Translations under genes and position numbers: made by a program | Part shown: piece by piece, positions 21,651 through 33,014 of the stretch | Layout: every line of letters starts with the position of its first letter | How positions within the stretch are numbered: the stretch's first letter is position 1 | Notes under the pieces: model-generated | What the model saw: only the letters and a program-made list of their open reading frames with translations | The model's database searches: none | What the model was told of the DNA's origin: nothing | NCBI GenBank assembly: GCA_010909165.1 | Contig: MU008150.1 | Location: forward strand, 558,001 to 622,000 | DNA: 64,000 nucleotides | Direction of reading: 5' to 3' | Source: Anthoceros angustus | Lineage: Eukaryota > Streptophyta > Anthocerotopsida > Anthocerotales > Anthocerotaceae

Positions 21651-22560
21651 TCAGAATAAGGCCTCCTCTCGCTCGTGACGGTCCAAACCTCCTCCTTCCG
21701 CAGAGTTCGCCAACTTAGCCCCTCTTCGCAAAGTCCTTAATAAACCGCGGTAGTATCCCACCATTCCTGTGAAACCTCTCGGCTCCTTTAGGTTCGTCGG
21801 CCGGAGAGACTGGATGACCGGACCTTGTCTGGTCCACCTCGATTCCCCGACACGATGTCGAAGATTCCCTCCGTCATTCCAAAGTAGCATTTCTCGGTGT
21901 AGGCTCAATTGAGTCTCCGCGCTCAAGCACCTTCTTAGATGCCCAAGGTGTTTGTCCTGCTCCCCATGCACACAAAAATCATCCAGAATATCTCCATGAA
22001 GTCCCTCGTGAAGTCACCAAGACGTTGGTCACCATACGCATGAACGACCGGGCGCTCCGGTCATCCCAAAGGCACTTCTCTTGTAGGCAAACGCACTACT
22101 CCGTAGTGAAGGTCGTCTTGTCCCAAATCCGACTCCCTTAGGTGCAATTGGTATCCAGTAGCCATCCGGAAGGAGTAAGTAGTCCGTCCACCACCTTGTC
22201 CAAAATGTCGTCACGAATGGCATCGGAAGTGGTCCTTCTCCTGCGGCGTTGAGCTTCCTCCAATCTTGGCATACCCGAATTTGTCCGGCTGTTTCTTGGG
22301 AACCACCACAATCGGCGCGACCCACTCGCTGACGATGGGGAAAATGATGTCTCCTGTGTACTTATCAAGGACCTCCTTCACCTTGATCGAATACTTGGGG
22401 TTGAGCTTGTATTGTCGGATTGACCGCACCGCTCCGGCTTCAAATCGATCTTATGCTCTCCCACTTCTAATGCCCTTCATGTCCGTGACCTTGAAGGCGA
22501 ACACCGCAAAACTCCCCAAGAATGCTTTAGTCCTTCAGTCCGAGGCATGCCTTTCTTAAA
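21650..22560 (-). pseudogene. Gypsy reverse transcriptase, degenerate
   Basis: Recognisable landmarks on the minus strand are EWVAPIVVVPKKQPDKF (finger region), VCQDWRKLNA, and ILDDFCVHGEQDKHLGHLRR with the catalytic DD pair near 21990. They lie in different frames, so no full-length protein can be made from this sequence as given. Confidence 0.82.
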
Positions 22561-23075
22561 CTGAATTTGCTGGCCGGACCTCCACTTCTTCCACGTCGTC
22601 CGGGTTCACCGTCTCTCTGCCGCCTCGCTGCGCCCAAACCCTCGTCCTCCTCGGGATCGTCCTCTCGCATCCCCATTCTCGAAGAGCTCGGAGGTGAATC
22701 GTGTTACTCCTTCGATGTCCGCTTTTCCTTGGTCCGACTCTTGCCTCCCTCTTGGTCCGACCTCCTCTTCACTTCCTTCCTCCACCGTTGTGGCGACTCG
22801 AAAACAATCAACCACTTCCGCGCCAAAGGCATCCAGAGTCCATCTCCTGGACCCGGACGGGATCTTGGCGAAAGTACGCCTCCTCGGAACTATCTTGTCG
22901 CCGGTGGAGTCCTCCACGAGGTATACCCCGGTAGTGCTCACTTTCCCACAATAGGTGTCCTTGCTGTGTGATAGCAACCTCCCTTCTCGCACCTTAGGGT
23001 CCCCCACCGGCTTGAAGTGAATCTCCTTCCTTCCAAAGTGTAGCTGTCTGGCCAAACCATGGCCCAAAGAACACC

Positions 23076-23312
23076 TCATACCCTAATGGTCCGGCCGGTT
23101 TGATCACAACAAAATCCGTAGGTGCGCGCTATGGTGGCCAAGACTCGGTTAACTCCCACGGATCTCTTCTTGACATGTCCGCCATTCTCGAGTCTTCGTT
23201 GAGGGTTCAAGGATGTGAAGCCCAATTTCGTGCCGTGGCTTGTGATGAGGTTGACTCCGGACCCGTGTCCAACGTGATGATACATCCTTGATGTACAGAT
23301 GACACCACCCAC
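23076..23312 (-). pseudogene. Gypsy retropepsin, degenerate
   Basis: A LDTG active-site motif is present on the minus strand near 23280, followed by GVNLITSHGTKLGF, the usual start of a retroviral-type aspartic protease. A frame change occurs within the motif region. Confidence 0.6.
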
Positions 23313-23899
23313 CTGCTACCCTTCACGGCTTTGGTGCTCGCCGAGGCTGGGTTTCCCTAACGGCCCGACGGACCTCTTGTCGATTGGGTTATCCTCGAGC
23401 CGAAAGGACACAAGCCGATTCATCATCGTCCCACATTGGGGCGAGGCTTCTACCCCAATCGAGGATCCCGTCCTCATCCTCTCCCGGTCACTTCGTGTTC
23501 GGTATTCTCCGGATGCTTGCGCATTTCCTCCTGCAACATCTCACACCTCCGGACTACGTCCGTGGAAATCAAACGCCGCGGAGGCACCGCCCTTCTCCCC
23601 GTCTCCTGCCGGAGAACTTCCTTCGGTAATCCCTCCCAGAGCTGCCCGTCCCTCCTTCATCGGTCGGATCCTCTGGTATTTCCGTTGATTGCCTTCCTCG
23701 GCCCGTGACGCTCTCCGCCTTGTTCTTCTCGGCGCCTTTCTGCCGCTCCTTCCTTCGGCCACGAGTAGACACCTCCAAGATTTCCACGCCCGACTCCTTC
23801 CTTCGACCCCCACCGCAACCTTCTTGTTCTTTTCCATCTCGCACTGGAATCTCTTCCCACTCCAATCGAGCATCTTCGACTTGCCGCAATGCAGTCTTA

Positions 23900-25340
23900 G
23901 GAGGTGGCGTTGGTGGTCGGGGTTCTCCGCTTGGTGGCATATCGCACCGCCCTTGCGCGGGGTTGGGACATAGCGTCATATATGCCCACCGCTTGCGCCA
24001 CCACACTCAAGTCCCCATTACCCCGCTGGGTACGACACGCGTTGGAGTAATGGCGGATTCCGCAGTTCCAGCACCACGGCCGCACGGAGGATACGGGGCT
24101 CCCATGCGGTCTCGCATCGGTGGGGCTCGTTGACGGACCTCCGGTGACGGATACATGGTTTTGGGATATCGCGCCCGAGGGGGCTTCTGCACTGATAGGC
24201 CTCTTCCCATTGCTCTCGCCTCCTCCTCGTATTCGTAGTCCACTTGATGCACCGGCCTTGAGGCGATTGAATGGCCGTGTGGCCGGCACACGACACCGAG
24301 ATGCGTCGCACCGTAGTCGGTGTTTTCCGCCTCGGTCCTTAACTGGTTTATCGCGGTCCTCTACTCTCTTTATCACTTTTCCGTGTCCTCACTGCCACCT
24401 CCTTTGAGGGAGTCGGGTCCGGAGCTTCTCGGACCGGCTGTCACCACCTCCTTCTTACCGCTTCTTTAGCCGGGCTTGCTCTTCTTCTTGGGGATACTCT
24501 TCCTCGCTAGAGACCTCCGTCTTCTTCTTGGACGACTCCTCCTCCAAGACACCTCCGATTGGTCTTCCTCCTCCTCTCAAGACTCTTCCTCCTCGAGTCC
24601 GAACCCCGCTTTCTTCTTCTTCTTCTTGCCTCCTTGAGCGGATTTCTTTATCCTCGATGTAGCGATTCCTCGTAGTTTTACCGCCTTGCCCACGCCCTTC
24701 CTGCCAGCGGACGGCCGCCATGGGTTTGGCTAGACCGGCCGCGAACCACCGTACCGCTTGCATCGTGGTATGGGTTGGATGCCGATCCCTCAGGGCATAG
24801 AACCGCTCGATGTACGAGCCCAGCTTCTCCTTCTTCCCTCGCTTGATTTTCCAACTTTGATAATACATACCCCTCCTGGTCGATCCCTCGAAACCGTTCT
24901 AAGAAGGCATTTTTCAAAGCTTCAAACGAGGCGGGTGGGGCATTCTCCTGGTCGGTACTTTCTCCGATACCATTGAGCGCCCTGAGAACCCCTTGGAAAG
25001 CTGGATGATGGGCCGCCTCCTCTCCGTTGAAGTTGGCTTTGGACATGAAGTCCTCCACAAAGGTCTCGCATCCCGCTCCTTCTTCCCTCCGAATATGGAG
25101 TACGCTTGTTTGGTCGGTAGGGGCCATCCGCCATCGGGTTAGGCGCCGCCCCTACCTTCTTCCGTACGCCTTGTACCGTACTCGTCTTGGTCCGACACCA
25201 CCACGTTCTCCTCCTCCGATCGACGGTTTCTCTCGTTGGGTTTGACGCCTCCCTCTCCACGGCTCGGAGCACGCGAGGTGACCACGTCCGATCCTCCCGA
25301 CGGTTCACTCTTGACCGCCGCCGACCGCCACGCATTCACT
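23900..25340 (-). pseudogene. Gypsy gag, degenerate
   Basis: The capsid-like part contains FEALKNAFLERFRGIDQEGY and KLGSYIERFYALRDRHPTHT, as in the retrotransposon gag family. A zinc-knuckle trace CWNCGIRHYSNAC lies near 24080. It is one residue short of the canonical CX2CX4HX4C spacing, in keeping with lost bases. An acidic and lysine-rich spacer (24450-24680) follows the capsid part. Confidence 0.75.
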
Positions 25341-25386
25341 TACCTTCTCTTCCTAAGGACGCACTTTGCACCACGACGATTTCATT

Positions 25387-25398
25387 CCAACGGCGCCA
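25387..25398 (-). other. Primer binding site, tRNA-Asp type
   Basis: In element orientation TGGCGCCGTTGG starts four bases after the LTR end. TGGCGCCGTTG is complementary to the 3' end of plant tRNA-Asp, a frequent primer of plant Ty3/gypsy elements. Confidence 0.8.
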
Positions 25399-25402
25399 AA
25401 AA

Positions 25403-28400
25403 TGTGGCGGACTTTGCCGATGGCCACCGCCGCACAATCCCGTGTCGTTGTAGGAAGAAGTCCGTTCCCAAGGGAATGATAGGCCCGCCACTGCGTTCGT
25501 GATTCTACCGCCCTTAGCGCCTGCTCGCCTCAACACACACATACTCCTAACTACTCACAACGTTCACCGTGAGGCCGGTATGGCCAAACGTTAGGACCCG
25601 TCGCGTCCGTTGCTCACATACATCCTCACATCCATCCTTTCCTCTCTCCCTCACGCTACACTCTTCGCCTCTTAGAAAAGACGCGGTTACCGACCTCCTC
25701 GTTCCGCGCCTCTCCGGCGCCTCCCTGAGTTCCTCGGCCACTCACGTTCCGTGCCGGACGGCCCGGCTCACGAGCACGGGTCACCGGTCACCCTTCCCCG
25801 CACACACCACAACGCTAAGTCCGTCACGGGACCTTGATCAATCTCCCGAGCCGTGGCTCGCCGGTGACTCAGGACTCACGTTAGCAAGAAGACTCACAAA
25901 GGTCTGCAAGAACGCGGCATCAACACCAAGAGAAAGATGCTTTACTAGAGCAGCCTCAGCCCCTCTTATACTGCGCCCAAGGCGGCGTCTTTATTACACC
26001 CCCCTATTCTGAGCTGATAGCCAGCTCGGTATACCCTAATCGGCCGCCTACCATCCTATTTTCCCCCCCTATCTCCTTCGCCGACTGTGGGGCTGGGAAG
26101 GTCCTGGGCCCCGCCTCGGAATGGGTGGTCCAATCCCCCGTCCTGACAGTTGTGGTGCACCCAATCGGATGATCCGTGAGGCGGGGCCCCTCCTCTCCCG
26201 GAATCCTGTCAGGTTGGGCTACCGGCGGCGGTCTGACAACCGCCGTTACCACGACGTCATCCTCCCCTGGCCTCCCCCTGGGTCCTTCGCCGGTGGGGCC
26301 ACCAGCTATCTGCTCCCCTAGCGTAAGTCGAAGGGGGCTCCTCACTGCCCGGCCCTCGAGGTCTGCCTCGACTCGAACTTGTGAGTCCGGCTTATTTCGG
26401 TCCGCCGGCTAGGTCCGACTGCCTGGGTCCGGACCTCGGTCCGGATCGGGGTCCGGACTTGTGGTCCGGACGACACGGGGTCCGGACTTGTGGTCCGGAC
26501 TTACACCGGGTCCGGACTTGGTCCGGCCTCCGGGTCCGGACAAAGTCCGACTCACGCCCACCCGGTTTCCTCCCTCACGGACTCCGTGGCTCTCCCTCAA
26601 GTCCTCCGCTGCTCCCGATCGCCCGGGTGACTCCTTCGGCCCCCTCCTTCCATGGTGAGGTGCGGGTGCTTACCTGATCCGCCGCCTCCTCGCCTCCTCC
26701 GGTTGCTCCTCCGCCGCTCCGTCATCTCCAAACAGGCCACTAGGGTCCTGTCGCCCCGTGGCCTTCATCTCCTTCCGAGCCTTGGGTCCGTCTGTTGCGC
26801 CGGGCCGAGAGGCTTCTACGCCAGGAGCTGGGCGTGGTAATAGGCAAAGTCAATCGACTTGTTGAATTGCCTCTTCCACGTGCCCGAGCACCCGATACTC
26901 CTCCGCCATAAGTGTTCCGGAGCCGGGCGTCTTGTTGGGCCACCTCTCGCCAGATTTGGTTGGAGCCGGCTGTATCACGCGAGGCTACAAGGCGGCCTCC
27001 ACCCGCACCGCCGTTGCTCCACCCGCTCAGCTCCGTCGTTTCTCCATTGCCACCTTACCGCCATAGCGCAGCTGTTCCCTTCCGCCTTTCTCACCGGACC
27101 AGCAGCTTCTTCGCCTGTGCTCGGCCTCCGCTCATTCTCGGCCTTTAGCTCCGCCACTCCTCTCCAGGCCGATACCTCCGTCCGACTTCCTCCAGCTCCT
27201 CAGCCCGGCAACGCCCAACTCCTTGGATAGTCGCCGATTTTCCTCCGTCTTGAGAGCGGAGGCACTATTTCGTGCTCGAAGTCGTGGATTCTCTCGTTGA
27301 GAATCACCGCCGCCCGACGCATCTTGGAGTTGTAGCTCCAGGTCCTTGCTGCCCTCCATCCGCCGCCTCCTCTACTGCACTGCTCGGAGATCCCTATCTC
27401 CCGAGGCCGCCTCCATCTCTCCTTGGTGGCCCTTGCTCGCTCCATAGCCGCCTGCGGCTTCGAGTTAGCCACCACCGACTCTCCACCGCCCGATCACCCG
27501 TAGTGATCCCGGTCGCTGCGCTTCCGACTCGCCGCTTTACCTGGCCGCCCACTTGGCGCCGCTAGCCGGCCGCCTCGTCCCGAGCTCTCTGCTTCGGCCT
27601 CTTCCGCCTCTGCCTTCCCCTTCGCCGCAAGGTCCTCCGCCTTGGGCCTCTGAGCTTGTTTCCTGCGACATGAAGAACCTTGGCCCGGCCTCACAAGCCT
27701 CTCGCCACCCGGCTTCCCTTCCTCGATCCGAGGACTCCGCCTTTTCCTTTGCCCCTGGCCTTCACTTGCTCTTGAGTTCCACCATCCTCCTCCGGTGGCC
27801 TCCACTTCGGGTCTTCTCCTGCACTGAGACCCCAAAGCATTCCGTCCATGACGAGCTGTGACTCGCCGTGTTTCTTCCACGGCCTCCGGTGAGGCCCCCA
27901 CAAAGTCCGAGAGTGAGCCGCATTTCGTCCGCCAAGGACCTCCATACCGCAGCCCCGAGTAAGTCCGACTGGGTTCTCCTGACCTAATCAGACCTCAGTC
28001 CCGAGTGGTGAGGTCCCGAGTCTCACCCTTTGGCTGAGGAAGTAATCACTGGGCGCGCCTTCGTTGTCCGTAATCGCGGGTCTCGCATGGCTTACTTCCC
28101 ACCCACGCCTGCCACTCTACGCACTGCCAGTTGGCGTGAATACCGCTATAACGGCCTCCGCAAGGTTACTGGCCCGACCTATTGATGCCCGACCTCCACT
28201 GTGGCCCACGTGGCCGCCGTCCTCCTCACGCCTCCTAGGTTACTTTCTCGCATTTTATCCTGCTTTGACTGAGTGGGTTCCGGACTTATCCATCTCCAGT
28301 CCGGAGCTTGCCATAGTGGTACGGGTCCGTTGTTCACTCCGAGTCCGAGTATACTCCCGAGCCTCGTCCAAGCGCCACCCCAATTTATTCCTCCTTTTCC

Positions 28401-28481
28401 GCCTTATTTATCCTTCAATCCTAAAAAAAAAACAGAAACCCTACTTATTTCTTAACTCCCCAGGGAAGTGCATAGCCCACA
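25403..28481 (-). repeat. Right (5') LTR, 3079 bp
   Basis: It begins TGTGGCGG and ends AGCCCACA on the + strand, with inverted TGTG/CACA ends. Content matches the left LTR throughout: gtgtcgttgtaggaagaag near 25440, the GTCCGGAC minisatellite near 26420, catggtgaggtgcgggtgct near 26652, and cttatttcttaactccc near 28445. Confidence 0.9.
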
Positions 28482-28486
28482 GCAGC
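28482..28486. repeat. Target site duplication GCAGC, right copy
   Basis: Directly follows the LTR end CCCACA and equals 13729-13733. Confidence 0.85.
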
Positions 28487-29744
28487 TCAAATGCATCTTT
28501 CCACCCCCACCACCTCTGCGACGCAAGATTCGGTATCTAGATCCGTTCTTCCAAGAGTACCTCTTTCATTATGTGAAAGGTTGTGGACCCAGCTAGATCA
28601 CATCCTCGGGTTGTTTGAAACCCACTTTCCTTGCCCGCGCATCTTGCGCAAGCTTCCTAGGCACCTCCACGATGACGCCCTCTTAACATTCCGTATTTCT
28701 TTGGACCACCTTGCGCTTGACTCCCACGACGAGTTAGCATGGTGTCTCCTTTTGCTTCTCCCTCGGTGGTGTTTCAGCTGCACCAAGGGTAGGACAAACA
28801 CCACCGGAAGGTTGTCAGCCATCTTCGATGATTTCATGCCGGAAATTGGGCATCTCTCCAAGAGGAAGCTTTGCGTGTTTTCAAGGCTCGTGCGGAATCT
28901 GCGCAATAGATGGAACATGCATTAGGAAATGCGGCAAACCTCTTCGGAGGAGACCATTGCAACCCTCTCAGCCCTCCATCGAACCCTGAAGGACCCTATC
29001 CCCCCGAACATATACAATTATGTCCCTGAGGACCCCTTCTCCCTAGGTCGGGTGGCTTTTGCTCTAGCCCTCCATGCGGCCCCACGTCTCTCCTCTGCTG
29101 GGTTGTCTAGAATGGTGTTTGAGCATCTCAAGGACTTTTTGCTCCCCAAAGACCCTTCTAGCGATCTCCCGGAGCTCTTTCCCTGGCTGTTGTTGTGGCT
29201 CAAAGAGAGACGCCTCATCGGATCTCTCATGTTCTTGCAGTTAGCAGGCTAATTACTATGGACAAGCTTGCTCCCTCCTCAGGCGTGCACCCCCTTGGGG
29301 TTGGGTAAGCCTTCATGTGGATTCTCAACCGTACTGTTGCCCTCCAAAGCCACTCCCTTCTCTAGCAGCACCTCAATCCCTTCGAATTTGGCATTGCCAC
29401 TCCAAGGGGTTGCGAGTCCATGGTGTTAAAAATGAAGGCATGCCTCCACACCCACCTGGAGTGGGTGGTCTTACAAATGGATGTGGAAAACGTCTTCAAT
29501 ACCATCTCCAAAAGCGTCATCTTCGAGGAGCTTAGGAATGCTGACGATGTCTTGGGGAGCCTTATCCCTTTCGTTAGGTGCTTCTACAGGAGGTCCTCCA
29601 ACCTCTACTATCAACTCCAAAACGTGTTATCAGAATTTGTCATCTTTCTTAGAGTTTGGCCATGACGGCAAGGCGACCCTGGGCTTTTGCCATCGCTTAC
29701 TATAGAGCCCTATCCAAGACTACCTTCTCAGCACGCAATTGTGT
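28487..29744 (+). mobile_element. LINE-like retroelement, fragment B (central part into reverse transcriptase)
   Basis: It continues fragment A after the gypsy insertion. The + strand reads a linker (LSSAGLSRMVFEHLKDFL) and then reverse transcriptase fingers and palm: VLQMDVENVFNTISKSVIFE, FVRCFYRRSS and the RQGDP motif near 29672, followed by FAIAYYRALSKTTF. Several frame shifts are present. The reading stops at 29744, where the second insertion begins. Confidence 0.75.
29740..29744. repeat. Target duplication TGTGT, left copy
   Basis: TGTGT before the 4.86-kb insertion matches 34605-34609 after it. The area is a (TG)n run, so the exact boundary can slide by one or two bases. Confidence 0.55.
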
Positions 29745-31675
29745 GTGGAATGCAAAAGTTTGGGCAACCAGCCCAAAAGAGCCGAAGGAAGGACGAATTT
29801 TATTTTTTTTGGCTAACATCGATTTACGGGGATCGTGTCGGGAATTTTCTGAATTCTTTGAAGCTGGAGTTGTAGGGTATTGGTGGAAGCAAAGAGGATA
29901 TCCTAGGGAAAAGGAACGGGACAAAATGACCCCTAGGCGAGGCAGAAGGCGTACCCAAGCAGAAAGCGTGCATCACCGCCGAGGGTCGCCACACCACGCC
30001 CCAGAGGGTCGAGGTGCTGCGACTACTTATTTGTAGGTTGGCGTATCACCGTGGTTCGACGCAGATCTTGGCCGTAAAGGAAATTAGAATAGGGGAATAT
30101 CCACTATATATGCTCACCAATAGGGGAATAAATAGGATTAATTAGAAGGTGATTAATTAGGATAGCGGATAGGAAAATAGGTAGAATTAGGAATTAGGAT
30201 TTTGGAATGATGAACAATCTAGGGTTGGGCCGGTGGCGGCATCAAGGAGGGCAAAGTGCGGTTTAACTCTCCCAGCAGGCATCCTCACTTGGCGGAGTGG
30301 AGGCTGGGCGTAAGCGAAGGAGAAGGAAGGAGCCGCCGCGCCATCGCCGCGAGCTGGAGTGAGGAGGGAGCGGTGAAGGAGGAGAACCAGCGTGGCGAAG
30401 AGGAGAAGGAGGCGGCAAGAGCGTGAGAGAGGAAGTCTCCTCAGCATGAGCATTGGAAGGAGCGTCAGGCGGCGCAAGGTTGGGGGCGGGCGCAAGGTGA
30501 GGAATTGGAGTTGAAGGAGAGGATCGACCACCCATGGCGGCAAGAGAAGAGGAATCGCAGGTGGCAGCGGGAGGCGTCATCAAGCCCGTAGCTTGTGCCT
30601 CGGGAGGTTTGCTACCACTAGGAGAAGGCGTTTGAGGCAAGCCTCGAGATTGGTGGGAGTAATTCCTTCCTTTGAAGCATTTGGAGAAAGGCACCATTGG
30701 AAAAGGCAAGGGGAAGGAACACGCCAAGGCTCTCCTCGAGGAAAAAGGAAAGCGCTTGAGAGGGTGAACTTGTGATGCCCCAATTCACTTGCTTTGGGCA
30801 GCCCTCAAGATTTGGTTGATTTTGTGGGCGGAGGAGAACATCAATTGGGATGGGTGTATGGCCGCCAATGGGCCTACACCAATTTGGAATTGATTGAGGA
30901 GTGTTACATCAACCTCCATCAATCGGAGCAACCCTCCTCTAGGAAAGGAATGCTCGACGGATCCCATTGTTGGACCGTAAGGAGCATTCGACAGTGTATG
31001 GAGGAGGAGGAAACCGGAATTGCTCTCCTCGAAAGGTCAAATGGAGGAAGAGGACAGCCCTCCGATTATAGAGTTCCTTGACATGATGGATGGAGGTGAA
31101 GGCCACGCCAAGAATGGTGGAAGACCGAGAGCATCAAGGAGGTGAAGTGGAGGCTCTTCGCAAAGATTGTCTGGGGTTGGTAAATTACCAACACTTCTTA
31201 TTTCACCAACTTCCTCCAATTTTGTGGAAGATTTCCATAGAAAGCCGGATTGGGGACTATCATGTATGAAGCGTACATCCACCATCGAGAAGCTCCTCAA
31301 GCCAAATTCGGTGGATGAGGAAGGGACCATGCCTACCTATTTGGTGCATTTATGGGAAAGCAGAGGGACTCCTCACAAGCAAGGAGCTTGAAGATGCATG
31401 GCATCCTTTGAGGTCATCCATCTCCGGCCGAGTTGGAAAGGCCTTTGCCTTTTGCATTGCGGAAGGCGGTGGGAGGTCGGACCTCCACAAGCATGCTAGA
31501 AGCAAGAGGAGAAGGTCGGAGGCAACAAAGTTGCGGAGTGGGAATCCTTTCCAGGAGCAAGCAAGAAGAGGGAAGGCCGAGGAAGGCCGAATGGTGGTCT
31601 ATGAGAGAAGGACTACGGGAGGGTGGCCAAGGGTGGGGAGTCCCCACCATCTCCTTTGTGCCTCAGGGAGGCACC

Positions 31676-31770
31676 AGACTACCGGTGAGGCGGTCTACAG
31701 GGGTGGGGCTACCGTGGTAGGCGATCGACCATGGTAGGTAGGCGGACTACCAGTGAGGCGACCTACCGCG
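31676..31770. repeat. GACTACCxGTGAGGCG repeats
   Basis: GACTACCGGTGAGGCGGTCTAC and, about 68 bp on, GACTACCAGTGAGGCGACCTAC. Related half-sites (CTACCGTGGTAG, CCATGGTAGGTAG) lie between them. The GACTACC core is shared with the hairpins at 32955-33014. Confidence 0.7.
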
Positions 31771-32954
31771 GTGGAGGCACCCTCGCCGCAAGCGACCCTC
31801 GGTGGCGGGGAAGGAGAAGCAAGCGAGGCGCGGCGCGCCGAAACCACCATCTCCGCGGGTGGGAGGCGGATGGAGCGGCAGTGAAGGGACCCGCATGGTC
31901 GAGAGAGGCTGGAAATTTCCAGCAGAAGGCGGAGGTGGAATTAGGACCCCTAGGAGAATTCTTTGGGTGCTTGTGAAGCACTCAGCGTGTTGAAGGGGCT
32001 AGGGACCTAGCAGCCTCCTTGTGGGCATGCCAAGAGGAGTGAAAGCCCAAGACATGGCGGGAGGCGGGGACCAAGTGGCAATTGGAGGCCATGGAGTCCG
32101 ATGAAAAGGCAGCCAAGTTGGAAAAGGCTGTGGAAGCTCCAGCGACCTCATGGAAAGGTCTGGAGGGAAGTTGTCCAAGAGAAGAAAGAGCCATTCGGGC
32201 AACCACCCAAAAGGACTCATGGAGGCAAAGGCGGAGGAGCATTTTGCCCAATTAGAGCAAACGAAAGGGCAAAAGCAGGCTCTAGGAAGGAGAAGCGGCG
32301 ACTCGGCCGGTGAGCGGTGATGGCTACTCAAGCCATCAAAATCCGGGACATGGGAAGAGTTGAGAAGGAGACAATTTGGTTTGGAAGAAGCACAAGACCA
32401 GCCTGAGGCTGAGCGAAAAGATGCTTGGCAAGAGAGGAGCTTGCCATTGAGACTTGGAAGGAAGGAGGTTCCGGAGGAGACAAGAAGGTGGTGCAGAATC
32501 TTGGTAGTGAGCGATTTTGGGCGGACTATGCCCTTGAGCAAATTGGCCAGCCGGCTAAAGGCAAGGGAGGAGAATGTGACCCTCCATGTCAAGGTGGGGA
32601 ATTGACCACCTCAGACGCCTACAAGGTAGGTGTGAAGATGGAGTGGCCACGGAGTTGATGATCTCCAAATGCAATATCATACTTGGGGCTCACCTCACAA
32701 TAGAATTTTGAAGGCCAACAATGAGATCTTACGTTTGGCCAAGAGGAGGACATTGGGTCCTCATGATGATGACGAAGGAGGAATAAAGCCTGCAGAGGCC
32801 CCGGGATTTTGATGAGGCCACCAAATGGCGACATGGACCCCGAGGAACTGGGAAGTCAAGATGGAGGAGAGATGCGCCAAGAGAGGGAGAGGGCGCGGAG
32901 AGTAAGGAGGGGGACACCACCACAGGGGTCACCACCACAGGACCACTATACCAT

Positions 32955-33014
32955 GGTAGTCCGCCAGACTACCAGGGATGACCATTTCACGCCGGTAGTC
33001 TGCCAGACTACCGG
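32955..33014. repeat. Two short hairpins GGTAGTC-loop-GACTACC
   Basis: 32955-32973 pairs GGTAGTC with GACTACC around CGCCA. 32992-33014 pairs CCGGTAGTC with GACTACCGG around TGCCA. A third copy, GTAGTC-CGCC-GACTAC, is at 33469-33484. Confidence 0.8.

Larger units (their letters stand above)
13734..28481 (-). mobile_element. Ty3/gypsy LTR retrotransposon, complete but frameshifted, with expanded left LTR
   Basis: The element runs on the minus strand. The right LTR (its 5' LTR) is 25403-28481 and the left LTR region (3') is 13734-19986. In element orientation the LTRs start TGTGGGCTATGC and end GCCACA. A tRNA-Asp-type primer site and a polypurine tract sit next to the LTRs. The order gag, protease, reverse transcriptase, RNase H, integrase is that of Ty3/gypsy. 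All coding parts are cut by many stops and shifts. No chromodomain was seen. The matching GCAGC duplication, 14.7 kb apart, shows a single insertion event. Confidence 0.9.

Noticed and set aside
30263-30727. 154-codon Pro/Ser-rich minus-strand ORF inside the 4.86-kb insertion
   Set aside because: Composition-driven, no domain, no start context or splice structure. Not reported as a gene.
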